Origin: Lepas anatifera
Taxonomy: Eukaryota > Arthropoda > Thecostraca > Lepadidae
Reading direction: 5' to 3'
DNA length: 64,000 nt
Assembly: GCA_034440635.1 (NCBI GenBank)
Contig: JAOTON010001681.1
Coordinates: 761,501 to 825,500 of the forward strand
Translations under genes and position numbers: made by a program
The notes under the pieces: model-generated
The model's input: only the letters and a program-made list of their open reading frames with translations
Told to the model about the DNA's origin: nothing
Databases searched by the model: none
Part shown: positions 12,087 through 23,068 of the stretch, in pieces
How positions within the stretch are numbered: position 1 is the stretch's first letter
How the letters are laid out: every line of letters begins with the position of its first letter

Positions 12087-13682
12087 ACACGAACCTGCCT
12101 GAGTGCACCTCGGTCGTCTGCCTGTGTGCCCGCAGTATACGTTCATGTATGTGCGTAAGTGGTGTTTATCGCGGTATATTAAGAAAAATCCTCTGAGGAC
12201 CTCAGTAAAACATGCCATTAAAAGTATTTTTTAGCCTAAAGGTAAGAAAACTAGTAATGCATAGGGTCTTTATAGAAAAAAATCAAGTGGTCAGATTTTG
12301 TTGGTGGTCGTACGTGCGAAAGTCGGCGAAAATAATAAGTGACACCTCTGTGCTCAGACTATTGCGGTGAACATTTTATCAAACCGTGTAGCACTTATTG
12401 TGGATAGATGCAAAATCTGTTATGCTTTTGATGTACACTCAGTATTTGGTTCGCTCCCAGCCTTCTTAGAGTGCACTTCAAGGACTGGAGGCTAGGAGCT
12501 GGATACCCACTGGTGGGTTCAGGGAAAATTTACTTTCCTCCCAAACTCTGCGATTTTCACCGACCTTTAAAAAAATGTGTATTCACGATTTTGGACCCTG
12601 TCCTCCCCTCCCCCCCACAAAAACATTGGCCTGGATCCGTCACTGACGTACTGAGTTATATCCTCCAGTCCACGTTGCACTCGGAAGACTGCTCGTTGGG
12701 GACTCGCAGACCTGATTGTTGCACGCGTTTCTCACCTGCCGAGGGCTATCACTCGCTTGTAATTTCCTGGTAGGTTATATTTTCTCATGTTTTTGTGAGA
12801 TTGAATATAAGCCTCATTGATCAACTGATATCTGTTGGTTTTTAAAATTAGATGAATTTTGCATTGCGTAGCCGAGGAGCATGATTATAAATTGGTAAGA
12901 TGTTTCATGGCTTTGCCTCTCGAATTCTTGACGCAAAATGGAGCCTATGATCACACTGTGATCACATATTCGGGCACAGCCCCTCGTCAGAATCCTCATA
13001 ATACAATAAGCGAAAACTTTTGGTCATAGTGTGACCAAGGCTTGAAATTTAGATCTGATTTGGAAATCGAATGCTGGAATAATGCAGTTTAGTACTGGAA
13101 TATTCAAATATTGGAACTCGATTCCAGGTTATCCTAGCACTCTGACTAAAAATGTATGTGTTCACCTATTATATTATGAGAATTTTGGCGAAGGGATGTA
13201 CCTGAATATTTATCAGTGTATTAGCCCCATTTTGGAACTATGATTCGAGGAGGCTGGTCATGAAATATCTTATCAACATAGATAATCTAATAAACAATCT
13301 AATAAAAATAACGGTTAATATACTATTTTATATAATGATATGATGTTATATGAAGTGCTTCTGGAATTGTTTGTTCTATTATGAGAAAGGACCGTTTCCG
13401 AACTCCGAAGTATTAAAAATAAACGCTTATCATTTTCATAAACAAATGTCACTCATGAGGCTAGCAGCTTGCTTGTCTTAAAGCTGCGATGCGTCATCTT
13501 AGGTTTAGACTCTGTGACTACCAATGTTAAGATTAATTGTAGAATCCTTTTTATTTAATACGAACTGTTCCAGGCTATAATTTTGAGGTATATTTTCTTG
13601 ATGTGCCCTGATCAGAAACTAACTCAACTTGAAGTAAAAAACAATGTATTCTTAAATCTTGTATATCTATATACGAAAAAAA

Positions 13683-13960
13683 TTAGAAAGAGCTACCACC
13701 ACGGACAGAGGAGTGAGGTGGCCAGTCCATCTCCAACCTGCAACACACAACAAACGTTCCCCCTGAAACAAAAAAGTGATCAGGTTTGGGTTCGTGGTGC
13801 GTTCCACACTTTTGTTAGTTCATCCAAGGATCGTGGTGGCTGCTCTCTGGTTCCCCAGTTCTGACGCATATCAAGAGTTATTCTTCCGTATCACATTCAG
13901 CTATTCTCCGGTTCTCTAGACTACGTGTTTTTATATTCTCCGGAGACCAAAGAATTACAA
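13683..13960 (+). repeat. dispersed repeat E, copy 1
   Basis: This segment (AGAGCTACCACCACGGACAG, CCATCTCCAACCTGCAAC, GTTATTCTTCCGTATCAC) is a diverged copy of 25605-25905 in the opposite orientation. No coding function is apparent. Confidence 0.5.
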
Positions 13961-13993
13961 TTATATCAAAGATTTAGATGTCGACGGACACAT

Positions 13994-14380
13994 TTAATCT
14001 GATTGATTGATTGAGTGTTCCGGCCATATGGGAGGGGGGCGCCCCTGCAGGCGCCCCAACCGCCGCAGGAACATCGCCAGCCGTCGTGGGTCCGCCAGCG
14101 CTTCCCGGATGGGCGGGTCGTCCCGTCCAGATATGTCCCAGCGCAGGTCAGCGCGCGCAGGGCACCGGGTCAGAAGGTGGTGGAGGATCTCGTCCTCTCC
14201 ATCGTCGCATTCCTGTAACGTGGCCTCCGGGTTCAGGCCGATCCTCTTTCGGTAGCTGCACAGGAGAAGGGAGTGGCCAATGCGCAGGCGCTCCACCTCC
14301 ACACTCTTCTGCCGTGAAAGGCCCAGGCGGTCTTTCAGGGTGGTCCGCCCTGGGAGACCGCCACATTTAATCTCGAACAC
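13994..14380 (-). mobile_element. LINE C-terminal fragment (region after RNase H)
   Basis: The translation contains RLRIGHSLLL, C-x8-EDEILHHLLTRCPAR and LRRLGRLQ. The GH...C...E--HHLL--CP pattern is the CCHC-like tail of jockey/I-type LINE ORF2 proteins. Only this tail is present, about 128 residues. It stops just before B copy 14426-15000. Confidence 0.6.
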
Positions 14381-14425
14381 GTTTTATCTCGTACGGATTA
14401 ACGTTTTATCTCGTTGTTTACCAGA

Positions 14426-15000
14426 TTAACACGCGCATTGACGGGGCTCTGAGCCACCTTCGCTTTGACAGGGGGCGCGGGTACCCCTAAAATCTCCAGA
14501 ACCACGGTAGGCAGTGAAAAATGGTAAACGGCTTTGGGTAGCCCATACGCTTCTCCATCGAAATATTTTAACCATTTTGTCAGGTCACTTCAATCGGATG
14601 AGTTCACTTTGTTCCGACTTATGTTGTCTTAAACTTTGAGGTCAGGTCACTTGACCTGTACTGGTGACCTGACCTGAGATGACCTAACCTTAAAATTTTG
14701 ACAACAGTTGTAAAAATGATGAGAGAAGGTATGTCAAGTTTTTAACCTGAGTTTATTTTTAACCCGAGTGTGTTATGTACCTACCTAATAAATGTGTGGT
14801 GGCTTAAATTCCGTGGCGGCGCCCCTGCCTAGTTTTCTTTGCCTAGTGTTAGGAGTGTATGTTTTACCATATACTGCGTTTTTACTGTTAATATACGCGT
14901 ATGGATACAAGTGCGGCGGCGCTACGCGCCGCCGTTTTTATGTTCTGTCCGAAAAACCAGACGGGGGCGGGTACCCGCCTCCCGTCAATGCGCGTGTTGA
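14426..15000 (+). mobile_element. family B MITE, internally deleted copy
   Basis: It starts at TTAA (14426-14429) with CACGCGCATTGACGGGG and ends GTCAATGCGCGTG then TTGA (14997-15000). It has lost the central part of family B and gained unrelated sequence around 14740-14905. It keeps the CGGCGGCGC-TAC-GCGCCGCCG hairpin near its right end. It abuts an A copy that begins at the same degenerated TTAA. Confidence 0.7.
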
Positions 15001-16865
15001 CCCGCGCCCCACCGGGGGTCCGGCGCCACCTTTGCCCCACCGGGGGCCATCGATGGCCCCCTCTAACTCCGAAAATATGGGCGTTAGCGCAAATCTGCAA
15101 AGTGCACTAGAAAGCTCGCGTGAATTCAGTAAGAAATTACTTCTCATGTTTTAGTGTTCAGGTCAATGGTTTGACCTCCAGAGGTCAAATTAGGTCAAGA
15201 TCGGCTATTTTCACTCAAATATGCAATGCTTAACACTCGCATTGATGGGGGGCGGGTACCCGCCCCCTCGGGTTTTTCGGAGACAGTAGAAAAACGGCGG
15301 CGCGTAGCGCCGCCGTACTTGGTATACCTTTTCCCCTCATCATTTTTACAACTTCTGTGAAAATTTTAAGGTTAGGTCATCTCAGGTCAGGTCACCAGTA
15401 CAGGTCAAGTTACCCGACCTCAAAAAAGTTTAAGATAGCATAAGTCGGAGCAGGGTGAACTTATCCGATTGAAACTCATATCACACAATGGGCCCACCGA
15501 GTTCTCTAAAATATGTTCCGGTATTTTTGATATCGAAGACCTAAGGTCAGGTACGAGGCATGACCTCTCCATTGGAAATACATAGGAAAAATGGTTTTTA
15601 CGGAATAAGTCAGTAACAGATGGTGATAGAGCATTTATTTTGGCTGCATTAGACTCGCCTGGGCTTTGCGGTTCTAATGATATGCATTTTATATAATTTG
15701 ACCCTGACTTGACCTCAGTTCAGGTCAAATCCTTGATTTGACCTAGCAAGGTCAAATTATATATCATTCGATTCGGCCTGCTAAGAGGATTCATATAGTT
15801 TAAGTCGTTTTGCTCTATCTTTACTTGTTCAGATGTAATGGCCGAAAAACTGAATTTACATGTTATCCCTATGACGGGCATGTTTTGACCTCTCGTGACC
15901 TTAAATGTGACCTGACAAAAAAATGGTTCAAATGTTTTCGATGGAGAAGTGGATGGGCAGCCCAACGCCGTTTACCGTTTTTCGCTACCTACCGTGGTTC
16001 TCGAGATCTTAGGGGGGCGGGTACCCGCCCCCCGTCAATGCGAAGGTGGCTCAGACCCCCGTCAATGCGCGTGTTAAGCAAACTGGGCATAACTCTTATG
16101 CCCTTAGAGCTATTGAGGTGTGGGAAAGTACATTTGATAGGAAATTGCCAGTACTTTTTCTGCTATGGAAACGTAAAGACCTCCCGCCAGTAGTTTGACC
16201 TCCAGAGGTCACCTTGTGACCTAGTATGACCTGAGGTCACGAAAGGTCAGAAATTGACCTTGCCGTATATCAAATGAAAGCCAATGACGAGACAAACACG
16301 ATGGTGTTTGTTTCAGCGCTCTAGCTTATACAGGTCAAAGTTATTGTCAAAATACTGTTTTTGACCCTTGGTGACCTTGGATGACCTTGGGGATGTCAAA
16401 GGGCAAATATGGCCTCTGGAATCTGTGAAAGGGTGTCCAAAAACGCTTTTCTGATCAAGCTGAGCATTTTCAATCGTTTTTGTGACTTTAAGATCATAAG
16501 ACAGCTTTTCCCATGCTTTTTCAATGGGAGAGGTCACCTCTGACCTGACCTCAGGGCACGAAATCGAAAAATCCCGGATATACACCTTGTAGACCCTGGA
16601 GGGGTCATAAAGTGTAGGAAGTTTCAAATCGATCGACTCCGAAATGTAGCTCTTACAGAGCTCTAAAGCTGAAATGAGGTGACCTTGGTTGAACTCGTCT
16701 GGTGACCTGACCTTGGGTGACCCGGGGTAAAAATTTCAGGGATGGTGGGAAAATGATGCAGTGAGAGGTAGAGCCCTCAACCACGGTGCTGCGCCTCATC
16801 GTCTTTCTGCTATTCCGGAAAAACGTTAGGGGGCCATCGATGGCCCCCGGTGGGGCGAGGGTTAA
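14997..16865 (+). mobile_element. family A MITE, copy 2, carrying a nested B element
   Basis: The left A terminus begins at 15001 (CCCGCGCCCCACCGGGG) and the right end is TTAA at 16862-16865. The A sequence is interrupted at 15234-16073 by a B copy and otherwise matches copies 1 and 3. The left TTAA is now TTGA and is shared with the preceding B element. Confidence 0.78.
15234..16073 (-). mobile_element. family B MITE nested in A copy 2
   Basis: This 840-bp element lies in reverse orientation, flanked by TTAA at 15230-15233 and 16074-16077. The uninterrupted A copies have a single TTAA at the same place (8424-8427 and 26691-26694), so the duplication is shown directly. It carries the GGGCGGGTACCCGCCC palindrome near both ends, the GC hairpin and many AGGTCA half-sites. 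Confidence 0.85.
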
Positions 16866-17254
16866 ACGATTAATTAATCTCGAGACACATTAATCTCGAG
16901 ATTAACACATATAATCTCGAAGAGCCACCCCTGCTTTTTATTGGGCCGGTTTCTGGTCCTTGGTTTGCACGAAAACCGGTCAGCCTTCAATAATGGTCTT
17001 CAGCAAAGGACACAAAAGACATTTTCGAACGGCGAACAGCGTGTCCCGCTGGTCAGAAAACAGGGGAACTGGTCTCCAATAGAGGGAAATCCGACGGATT
17101 GAGAACCATTGCAGGGAGCTGGAGACAAGCCGGTTCCAGTTTGGTACGCCAGTCAGATTAGAAAAATATTTGGGGCTAATATTCCCTTTCCCTCAACTAC
17201 CCGGACGGAGGGATAACCAGAAGAAATTGTCCTTAGAATATTTACTTCATCCCA

Positions 17255-17440
17255 TAGGAGGATCCAGGAGGGCAAAGGGGGCACGTGCCCCCCTCCTCTC
17301 TCTGATCAAATCTCGGTGAACCCTAAAATGTCGCGTCCCATCCCCTCCCCCAGGATGCGAAAATCGGCGCACACGGATAGGATTTAGCGTCCATCTGATA
17401 GGTTTTGCCGGTCAAAGGTGGCGCCCCTTCGAGTTTTGTA
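17255..17440. repeat. repeat family F, copy 1
   Basis: The block GGGGGCACGTGCCCCCC through AAATCGGCGCACACGGATAG and GATAGGTTTTGCCGGTCAAA is shared with 38655-38935. No coding potential is seen. Confidence 0.5.
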
Positions 17441-17828
17441 ATACAACTAAAAAGTATAAATTCATTTTTTCCTGGTCAATACGTTCATAATATATTAATT
17501 TAAGTTCCAACTCACAATGAAAAACCAGGAAATAAAGCGATTTGTCCATTACATTAACAATTTGAACTTTGTACCATGAGATTAGTTTTAAAATGAGATT
17601 CTTTGGAAGTTAACTTATAGGTGGACTATATTATATGATAAACATCGTTTATTGAAAAAAACAATTCGAATCTGATCTTCATAGATGTCACATTATCTTA
17701 ATACTATTTGCACACTACATAGATTCACTGACTTCATAGTCTTCACTGACGTCCATGAGGTTGTAGCTGGCAATTTTAGATTCTATGAACCAATTTTATA
17801 ATATTCGGTCGATATTCAGTCAATCTAA

Positions 17829-17869
17829 ACATAAGAATATTCGGCCAATCTAGCCGAAAATTCTTATGT
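17829..17869. other. hairpin, 17-bp stem with one mismatch, 7-nt loop
   Basis: The left arm ACATAAGAATATTCGGC and right arm GCCGAAAATTCTTATGT pair around CAATCTA. The sequence around it is AT-rich and not otherwise recognised. Confidence 0.55.
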
Positions 17870-18556
17870 ACATACATCGTGCGTTCCAGGCGAAGAATAG
17901 CCACACGTATTTTGTGGAGCGGCCTGCTGTAGTCAAATAAATGTATACATACATTTCAGCGATCTTAATTTTTTGGGATTTAGTGTGCGGGAGACTTATC
18001 ACCTAACATTCTCAGAATGCCTCTCAGTCAATTTGTCTCATCGGGAGGAATCAAACGGAGTGCTACTTGACATGCTTAGGACTTTTAGTTGGGTCATGAA
18101 ACTCCGAAAATAGGCCTAAATTAAGAAAAGCAGGCTAAAAAACTCATTGTGCTAATTGGGCAAAACAGATGCGGAAAATTGAGGTCGCCACGCTTTTTTT
18201 AGCTTGGTTTCATAAGAAACAGTGCGAAAAAGTAAAGTAAAAACGTGACTATTTTGGGGCGATTTCTTTTCGAAATATAACGTAGTTCGCAAACATGGAG
18301 CTACTATCAGGTACGCTTTGCCTTGTGCTGATCTATAGCCTGTGGGTTATGGACTAATTGACGGAGGCAGGACGGCCCACCGGGCGGCCTCGATGATGAC
18401 TCAGATTCAGATATTTCTGCAGTGAGCTCCTGCCTCCTGGCCTCCCACACATTCCCTCTGAGCCTCCCAGTCCTCCTGGTCTCCAAGCTCGTAGCTCCGA
18501 GCGCATGTTGCCAGTCGGTGGCCGCTCCACCGCCTGTGCGCTCCCGCTGACCCCAG

Positions 18557-18709
18557 CGTCGTTCCGCACACGAGCTGGTCAACGAGGAGGAGTACCAGGG
18601 CATTGCCGACGAGATGGACACTGCCTTCGCCGAGCTGTCGGGATACTACAGCGGCTCGCGCATCCTCGAGTCGGGCAGCGGCGGGGCGCGCCTCCCGTGT
18701 CTTCTCGCC
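18557..18709 (+). pseudogene. isolated tropomyosin-like C-terminal exon, apparently decayed
   Basis: After an AG preceded by pyrimidine-rich sequence (AG at 18555-18556), the frame reads ELVNE, then EY, then I-x-DEMD-x-AFAELSGY. This lines up with the last tropomyosin exon, whose invertebrate form ends near ELVNEKEKY...DELDQTF-ELSGY. Two things are wrong. One residue is missing between ELVNE and the Tyr, which breaks the heptad register. The stop expected after SGY is absent, so the frame runs on through a Ser/Gly-rich tail into a MITE at 18714. No other tropomyosin exon was found nearby. Tropomyosin is a coiled-coil actin-binding muscle protein. This is most likely an orphan duplicated exon or pseudoexon, although a divergent alternative last exon is possible. 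Confidence 0.5.
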
Positions 18710-18713
18710 TTAA

Positions 18714-19154
18714 AGGGAATGTGGCACCTTTATAACGTGAATTTAACTGAGATAACCAAGTCGTAAAGCATGCCGTAAAACTCGCTACTCAATACATCAT
18801 TCATCTTGAAACTCAAAATTTCCTCAAAACTCAAATACTAAAAACCTAACTGAAATGTACCCCAGCCAGGCGGCCACAGTTCTCAGCTGTTGGTGTGACG
18901 ACAGCGCTGACGGTACGGTCAGTAATCAGCCAATTGAAGCCCTTCAAGCCTTTTGAATATGGTATTAGTAGCCAGATCGTGACGTCATCCACAGGCAGAG
19001 GCTTATTTTTCGACCTAGAGGAGCATTTAAAAAATCAGAATATTGCGCTCATTGTACATTTTTCGGAGAAATAATGGATGTTTTCATGACTTTCGGCTAA
19101 AAATACCCCTAATAACACTAAATTCCTGGATGCGACCAAGGTGCCACATTCCTT
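18714..19154. mobile_element. TTAA-flanked MITE next to the tropomyosin-like exon
   Basis: This 441-bp element has inverted ends AGGGAATGTGGCACCTT and AAGGTGCCACATTCCTT, flanked by TTAA at 18710-18713 and 19155-19158. It has no open frame. It is a third TTAA-targeting family, unrelated in sequence to A and B. Confidence 0.7.
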
Positions 19155-19158
19155 TTAA

Positions 19159-20326
19159 TCGTCTCCTTTCTAATTCGCCCTAGACCTTAGGGCGAATTTA
19201 GGGTGAGCCGAATTTGCAGAAACTATTTAAAACGAGGAGCTCTGGGAAGCTCAAACATGGAGTTTTTTCGGGTTTGCTCTCCATCCAAAATTACCTTCCG
19301 CCGCCAATGAATTTTATTTCGTCAATCTCTGACGCTGGTTATTCCTTACAGTATAAAACTATTTTGGAGCTTACATCTTCAAACTTACTTAAATCTCCCA
19401 GCCTTAAGTGTGCCTTCCCATGAGGGTAAAAGTTTCATTTTGCTCCGAGTGACTCTTGGTGATATGTCCAGGGGACGCCGGTCAAGCCACGGTTAAATGG
19501 AATAAACCACTTTGTAGAGATTCCTAAGAAGGACTATGGATGGACAGAATGGGTCTGAAAAGCAGGAGACCACATTTTCAATCTCCAACTGCTCAAAACT
19601 AAGACTCGTCGAGAGGACTCTTTCTTACAAGACTCTTTTCATACAACACTGGGTTGACCCAAACATCTCGTGTAATCACCTTTTTTCATACAATACTGGG
19701 TTGACCCAAACATGTGTAATCACGAATCTGGTAGCTTGCGGTTGCTTGCGACAATTAGGCTGCGTGACCATGTCATTTATTTACATTGATCACGTTGTAT
19801 GCGCTGTGAGATGAAAAGGGATTCTTCCATGGTTTTAAATAAGGTGATAAATATATAATAAATAAGTGATAAATAATGTGACTTTGAACTTTAAAGTGTT
19901 CAGAAATTGTATAGAGAGAGCTTTGGGTGAAATTAATTATGTCGATAGTGGTTTCTCGACACGCTCTACAAAACTGCCACCTCAGTTCAAGACCCATGAT
20001 AAAAGTGGTATTATATTAAATTATTATTTTCAACTTTTTTCCATATTTTCCCATTTCTTTCCATACTATTATATATTACCTCTTATAAAAGTAAGACCCA
20101 TTATAAAACCTATCATTACCCTTTAAATCTCCCTGTATTTGTCATACCTGTCGCAGTTTCATTGGAAGCGTGCGAACTTCGGTTTATGTTTTTTTTACCT
20201 TTCAATCATGCATGCACAACATTCAAAGTCTATTGAAGCGCAAGGGTTCTAGCCAGTGGGGCAACCAAGCGTGCACACATCCATTTTAAACGGTGGCAAG
20301 CGAGTTCACGGGTGAATTTTACTTAC
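19159..20326. other. intron sequence next to exon 1
   Basis: AT-rich, with a short direct duplication around ACTGGGTTGACCCAAACAT (19650 and 19690). No further exon is seen. Confidence 0.45.
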
Positions 20327-20659
20327 CGGGATTGACTGGTCGAGGCCGCAGGTGCAGAGGTCACTGTCATCATCAGCGGGATCGCCAACGCTTCCGTTGG
20401 TGTTGGCGGCTCCGCTTTCTTGGCTGCTGGTGGACGGAGGCAGGTCCATCAAGTTCTCAGTACCAGGGCCTGTGATACGGCTCACAGACGCCTGTTGCTC
20501 CGGATCCTTACACTGGTCTGCAGCCTGCTCAGCGATGACACCGCTCTGGGTGCTGGCAGACGCAGCTGCAACCTCCCCCTCGCTTTGGCTCTTACCCTGA
20601 ATGTCTGCTCCAGACTGGTCTTTGTCCTCATCACTCACGAACAGCTTGTCGAGATCCAT
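20327..20659 (-). CDS. first coding exon, acidic/Ser-rich N-terminus (candidate A/B domain of the nuclear receptor)
   Basis: The frame opens with ATG (positions 20659-20657) and has an in-frame TGA seven codons upstream, which supports this start. It runs 111 codons to a consensus donor (CCCG|GTAAGT). The product is hydrophilic, acidic and rich in Ser, Gln, Asp and Glu, begins MDLDKLFVSDEDKD, and ends with an acidic stretch and CTCGLDQSIP. That looks like a disordered transcription-factor N-terminus. It sits directly behind a CpG-rich promoter. The exon ends in phase 0, matching the phase-0 zinc-finger exon at 3221-3292 on the same strand, so I infer one gene with an intron of about 17 kb. 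No domain is recognisable in the exon itself. It could belong to another gene whose second exon I missed. The exon is well supported, the linkage only moderately. Confidence 0.68.
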
Positions 20660-20900
20660 GATTCTCTCGAGCCCTCAGGGCCCTGAGTTTACCGGATCGG
20701 CTGGAGTAGTGCACGCGATCGACCGTTATCTCTACGACCTTGAAACGCACTGCAAACTAACCTTGACCGACTGCGTCTGTCCCTGACCCTCGGCCTGGCG
20801 GCCCACCGTGGCCCCGCCTCCGCCGGCCGCTCAGCCAATCGCCGAGCGGTGTAGCTGTCGGCGGGAAGTCAACGCCTGCTCCGCTCACGCTCATTGGGGT
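20660..20900 (-). promoter_or_regulatory. CpG-rich TATA-less promoter and 5' UTR of the minus-strand gene
   Basis: The region upstream of the ATG at 20659 is GC- and CpG-rich, unlike its AT-rich surroundings. It holds a GC-box-like AGGCGGGGCC on the minus strand (around 20811-20820), a CCAAT on the plus strand (20835-20839) and a CCAAT on the minus strand (20893-20897). No TATA box is seen. The transcription start probably lies near 20700-20800. This is inferred from composition and motifs. Confidence 0.5.
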
Positions 20901-22068
20901 AGTTGGGGTATGGTGAACGGTATCTGGACTTTGTGTAGTAGAAGGGCCGTAAAACAGGCACCGGCGTCATATGTATCGGAAAACGCTGGAAGAGAGGGGT
21001 TGACCACTCACCTTTTTATAGAATCTCCCTATTTCAACTGGATTGCGAGTACATCGGACAACAACTGCGCTATCGGCCAGAGCAGATGGTAACAATAAGG
21101 AAAAATCCGATGAGTTTTTAGTCCGAGGGGGAAATTATCTTGTCAGCAGCAAGAATAACAGCAACAAGTTGAACAATTGACACGCTCCCTCACTTTTTCC
21201 CGTTGGTAGCACTTATGGCCGGAACTATTCAACAAGTTACCGGTTATCGTGAGAAGTCCCCTCGTGAATGTTTGATTCTCCCTGCTGGACTTATTTTTGC
21301 GAAGCAAAACGAGATTGACAAATGTGTTTTTTAGTTTGACAAACGTTCAATGGGCTGCCTCCCCGAATCCTGGATGCGCAATGGATCTAATACACTAGGG
21401 TTCTATGTTCGGACACAGCCCTTTATCGGAATCAGCATGATACGATAGGTAAAATTAAAGATTTCTAGTCACAGCGTAGCAAAACTTCGAATTGCATTAA
21501 ACGTCTCGTCAACTTATAATCATGCTCCTCTTCTCAGCACTCCGAAGTCGATCGATATTTTTCGTGTGACATACAAAAGATGTTTGATCAAATCGTGTCC
21601 TGCTAGTGAGGAGCAAGATACCTTTACTTAAGTGAGGAGTGAGGAGTCCTTTTTCCTTCCGCGAACTTGAAGTGATATGGACCATGGGGGCACCATGGGC
21701 CCATTTCCTTTCGCCCATTTCTTTCCATTCAACACCGTTGGAATAATATTAATTTTTTATATATGTGGAAGGGGGAACCGTGCACCGGTGCTTTTCCAGT
21801 TCTGCTGCGTGAGTGGCAGTTAAAGGGATGCTGTTGCGGTTTTTATTGTGGTTTCTTGGCATTTGAAAACTATTGATTATGGTTCTGTCGATAATGTTTG
21901 CATTTTGGGAAAAATTTTTGAGAGGCCACTCCAAAATTATTCAAGTTTGTTAACGGTACCGGTAAACTGCTGCATCCTGCTCTTCTCAATTTTACCCATA
22001 GCTATTTAAAATTTGAAAATAAGATTTCGAACGTCGAAACATATTTTCTGCTATATTTTTATTCAATT
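20901..22068. other. upstream of the promoter, nothing firm
   Basis: It contains a TTCGGACACAGCCCTTTATC motif (21411), also seen in variant form at 12969, 53058 and 61708. No coding exon is recognised. Confidence 0.4.
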
Positions 22069-22880
22069 TAACACGCGCATTGACGGGGGTCTGAGCCACC
22101 TTCGCATTGACGGGGGAGGGGGCGGGTACCCGCCCCCCTAAGATCTCGAGAACCACGGTAGGTAGCGAAAAACAGTAAATGGCGTTGGGTAGCCCATCCC
22201 CTTCTCCATCGAAAATATTTGTACCATTTTTTGTCAGGTCACATTTCAGGTCACGAGAGGTCAAAAGATGCCGTCATAGGGATAACATGTAAATTCAGTT
22301 TTTCGGCCATTACATCTGAACAAGTAAAGATAGAGCAAAACGACTTGAACTATACGAATTCTCTCAGCGAGCCGAATCGAATGATATATAATTTGACCTT
22401 GCTAGGTCAAATCAAGGATTTGACCTGACCTGACAAATTATATAAAATGCATATCATTAGAACTGCAAAGTCCAGGTGAGTGTAATGCAGCTAAAATAAA
22501 TGTTCTATCACCATCCATTACTGAGTTATTAAGTAAAAACCACATTTCCCATGTATTACCAATGGAGAGGTCATGCCTCGTACCTGACCTTAGGTCATCG
22601 ATATAAAAAATACCGGAACATATTTTAGAGAACTCGGTGGGCCCATTGTGTGATATGAGTTTCAATCGGATAAGTTCACTCTGCTCCGACTTATGCTATC
22701 TTAAACTTTTTTTTAGGTCGGATCACTTGACCTGTACTGGTGACCTGACCTGAGATGACCAAACCTTAAAATTTTCACAGAAGTTGTAAAAATGATGAGG
22801 AAAAAGGCATGCCAAGTTCTGCTATCTCCGAAAAACCCGAGGAGGGCGGGTACCCGCCCCCCCGTCAATGCGCGTGTTAA
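22069..22880 (+). mobile_element. family B MITE, copy 2
   Basis: This 812-bp element has TTAA at both ends (22069-22072, 22877-22880), CACGCGCATTGACGGGGG termini and the GCGGGTACCCGC palindrome inside each end. It has arrays of AGGTCA/TGACCT. The GC hairpin present in other copies is deleted before the right end. Confidence 0.8.
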
Positions 22881-22995
22881 TTTTACTTAACTTGAAAAAT
22901 GTAAGAAATTACCAGTTTCACCCCACTCCCCCAAAAAAAACGGAGCTTAAGATAGTTAATCAGGTAATTTTTAATAATGACCAACCAGACTTCTT

Positions 22996-23068
22996 GTGGA
23001 AGCGATGGTCTAGTGGTATCCGTTCCCGACTCTCACACGTGGAACCAAGGTTCGAATCCGGGGAGAAG
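22996..23068 (+). tRNA. tRNA-Glu(CTC)-like pseudogene or SINE head
   Basis: The sequence has ATGGTCTAGTGGTATCC (A box), a loop CTCTCAC as in tRNA-Glu(CTC), and GGTTCGAATCC (B box). The anticodon and acceptor stems pair poorly, so it is not a working tRNA. It could be the head of a SINE. Confidence 0.4.

Larger units (their letters stand above)
9225..13682. other. mostly unique AT-rich intron-like DNA
   Basis: It contains the two weak exon candidates, a TA microsatellite, and a duplicated phrase ATGAATTCATCCATCTGCCC (11141 and 11198). There is a MITE end GGATCCGTCACTG at about 12630 and an inverted TGATCACACTGTGATCA at about 12952. A TTCGGGCACAGCCCCTCGTC-type motif lies at 12969. No firm gene is seen. 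Confidence 0.45.
16866..18556. other. no gene recognised
   Basis: It starts with short TAATCTCGA repeats (16870-16915), like the left flank of the A/B composite at 14365-14425, and includes repeat F and the 17829 hairpin. Frames at 18307-18621 on the minus strand oppose the tropomyosin-like exon and have no independent support. Confidence 0.45.

Noticed and set aside
18307..18621. Minus-strand frames with a Ser-rich segment (ISESESSS)
   Set aside because: They are the shadow of the plus-strand tropomyosin-like exon and flank. No convincing splice sites or domain.
20352..20686. Plus-strand frames opposite exon 1
   Set aside because: Shadows of the minus-strand exon, which has promoter, in-frame upstream stop and a consensus donor.
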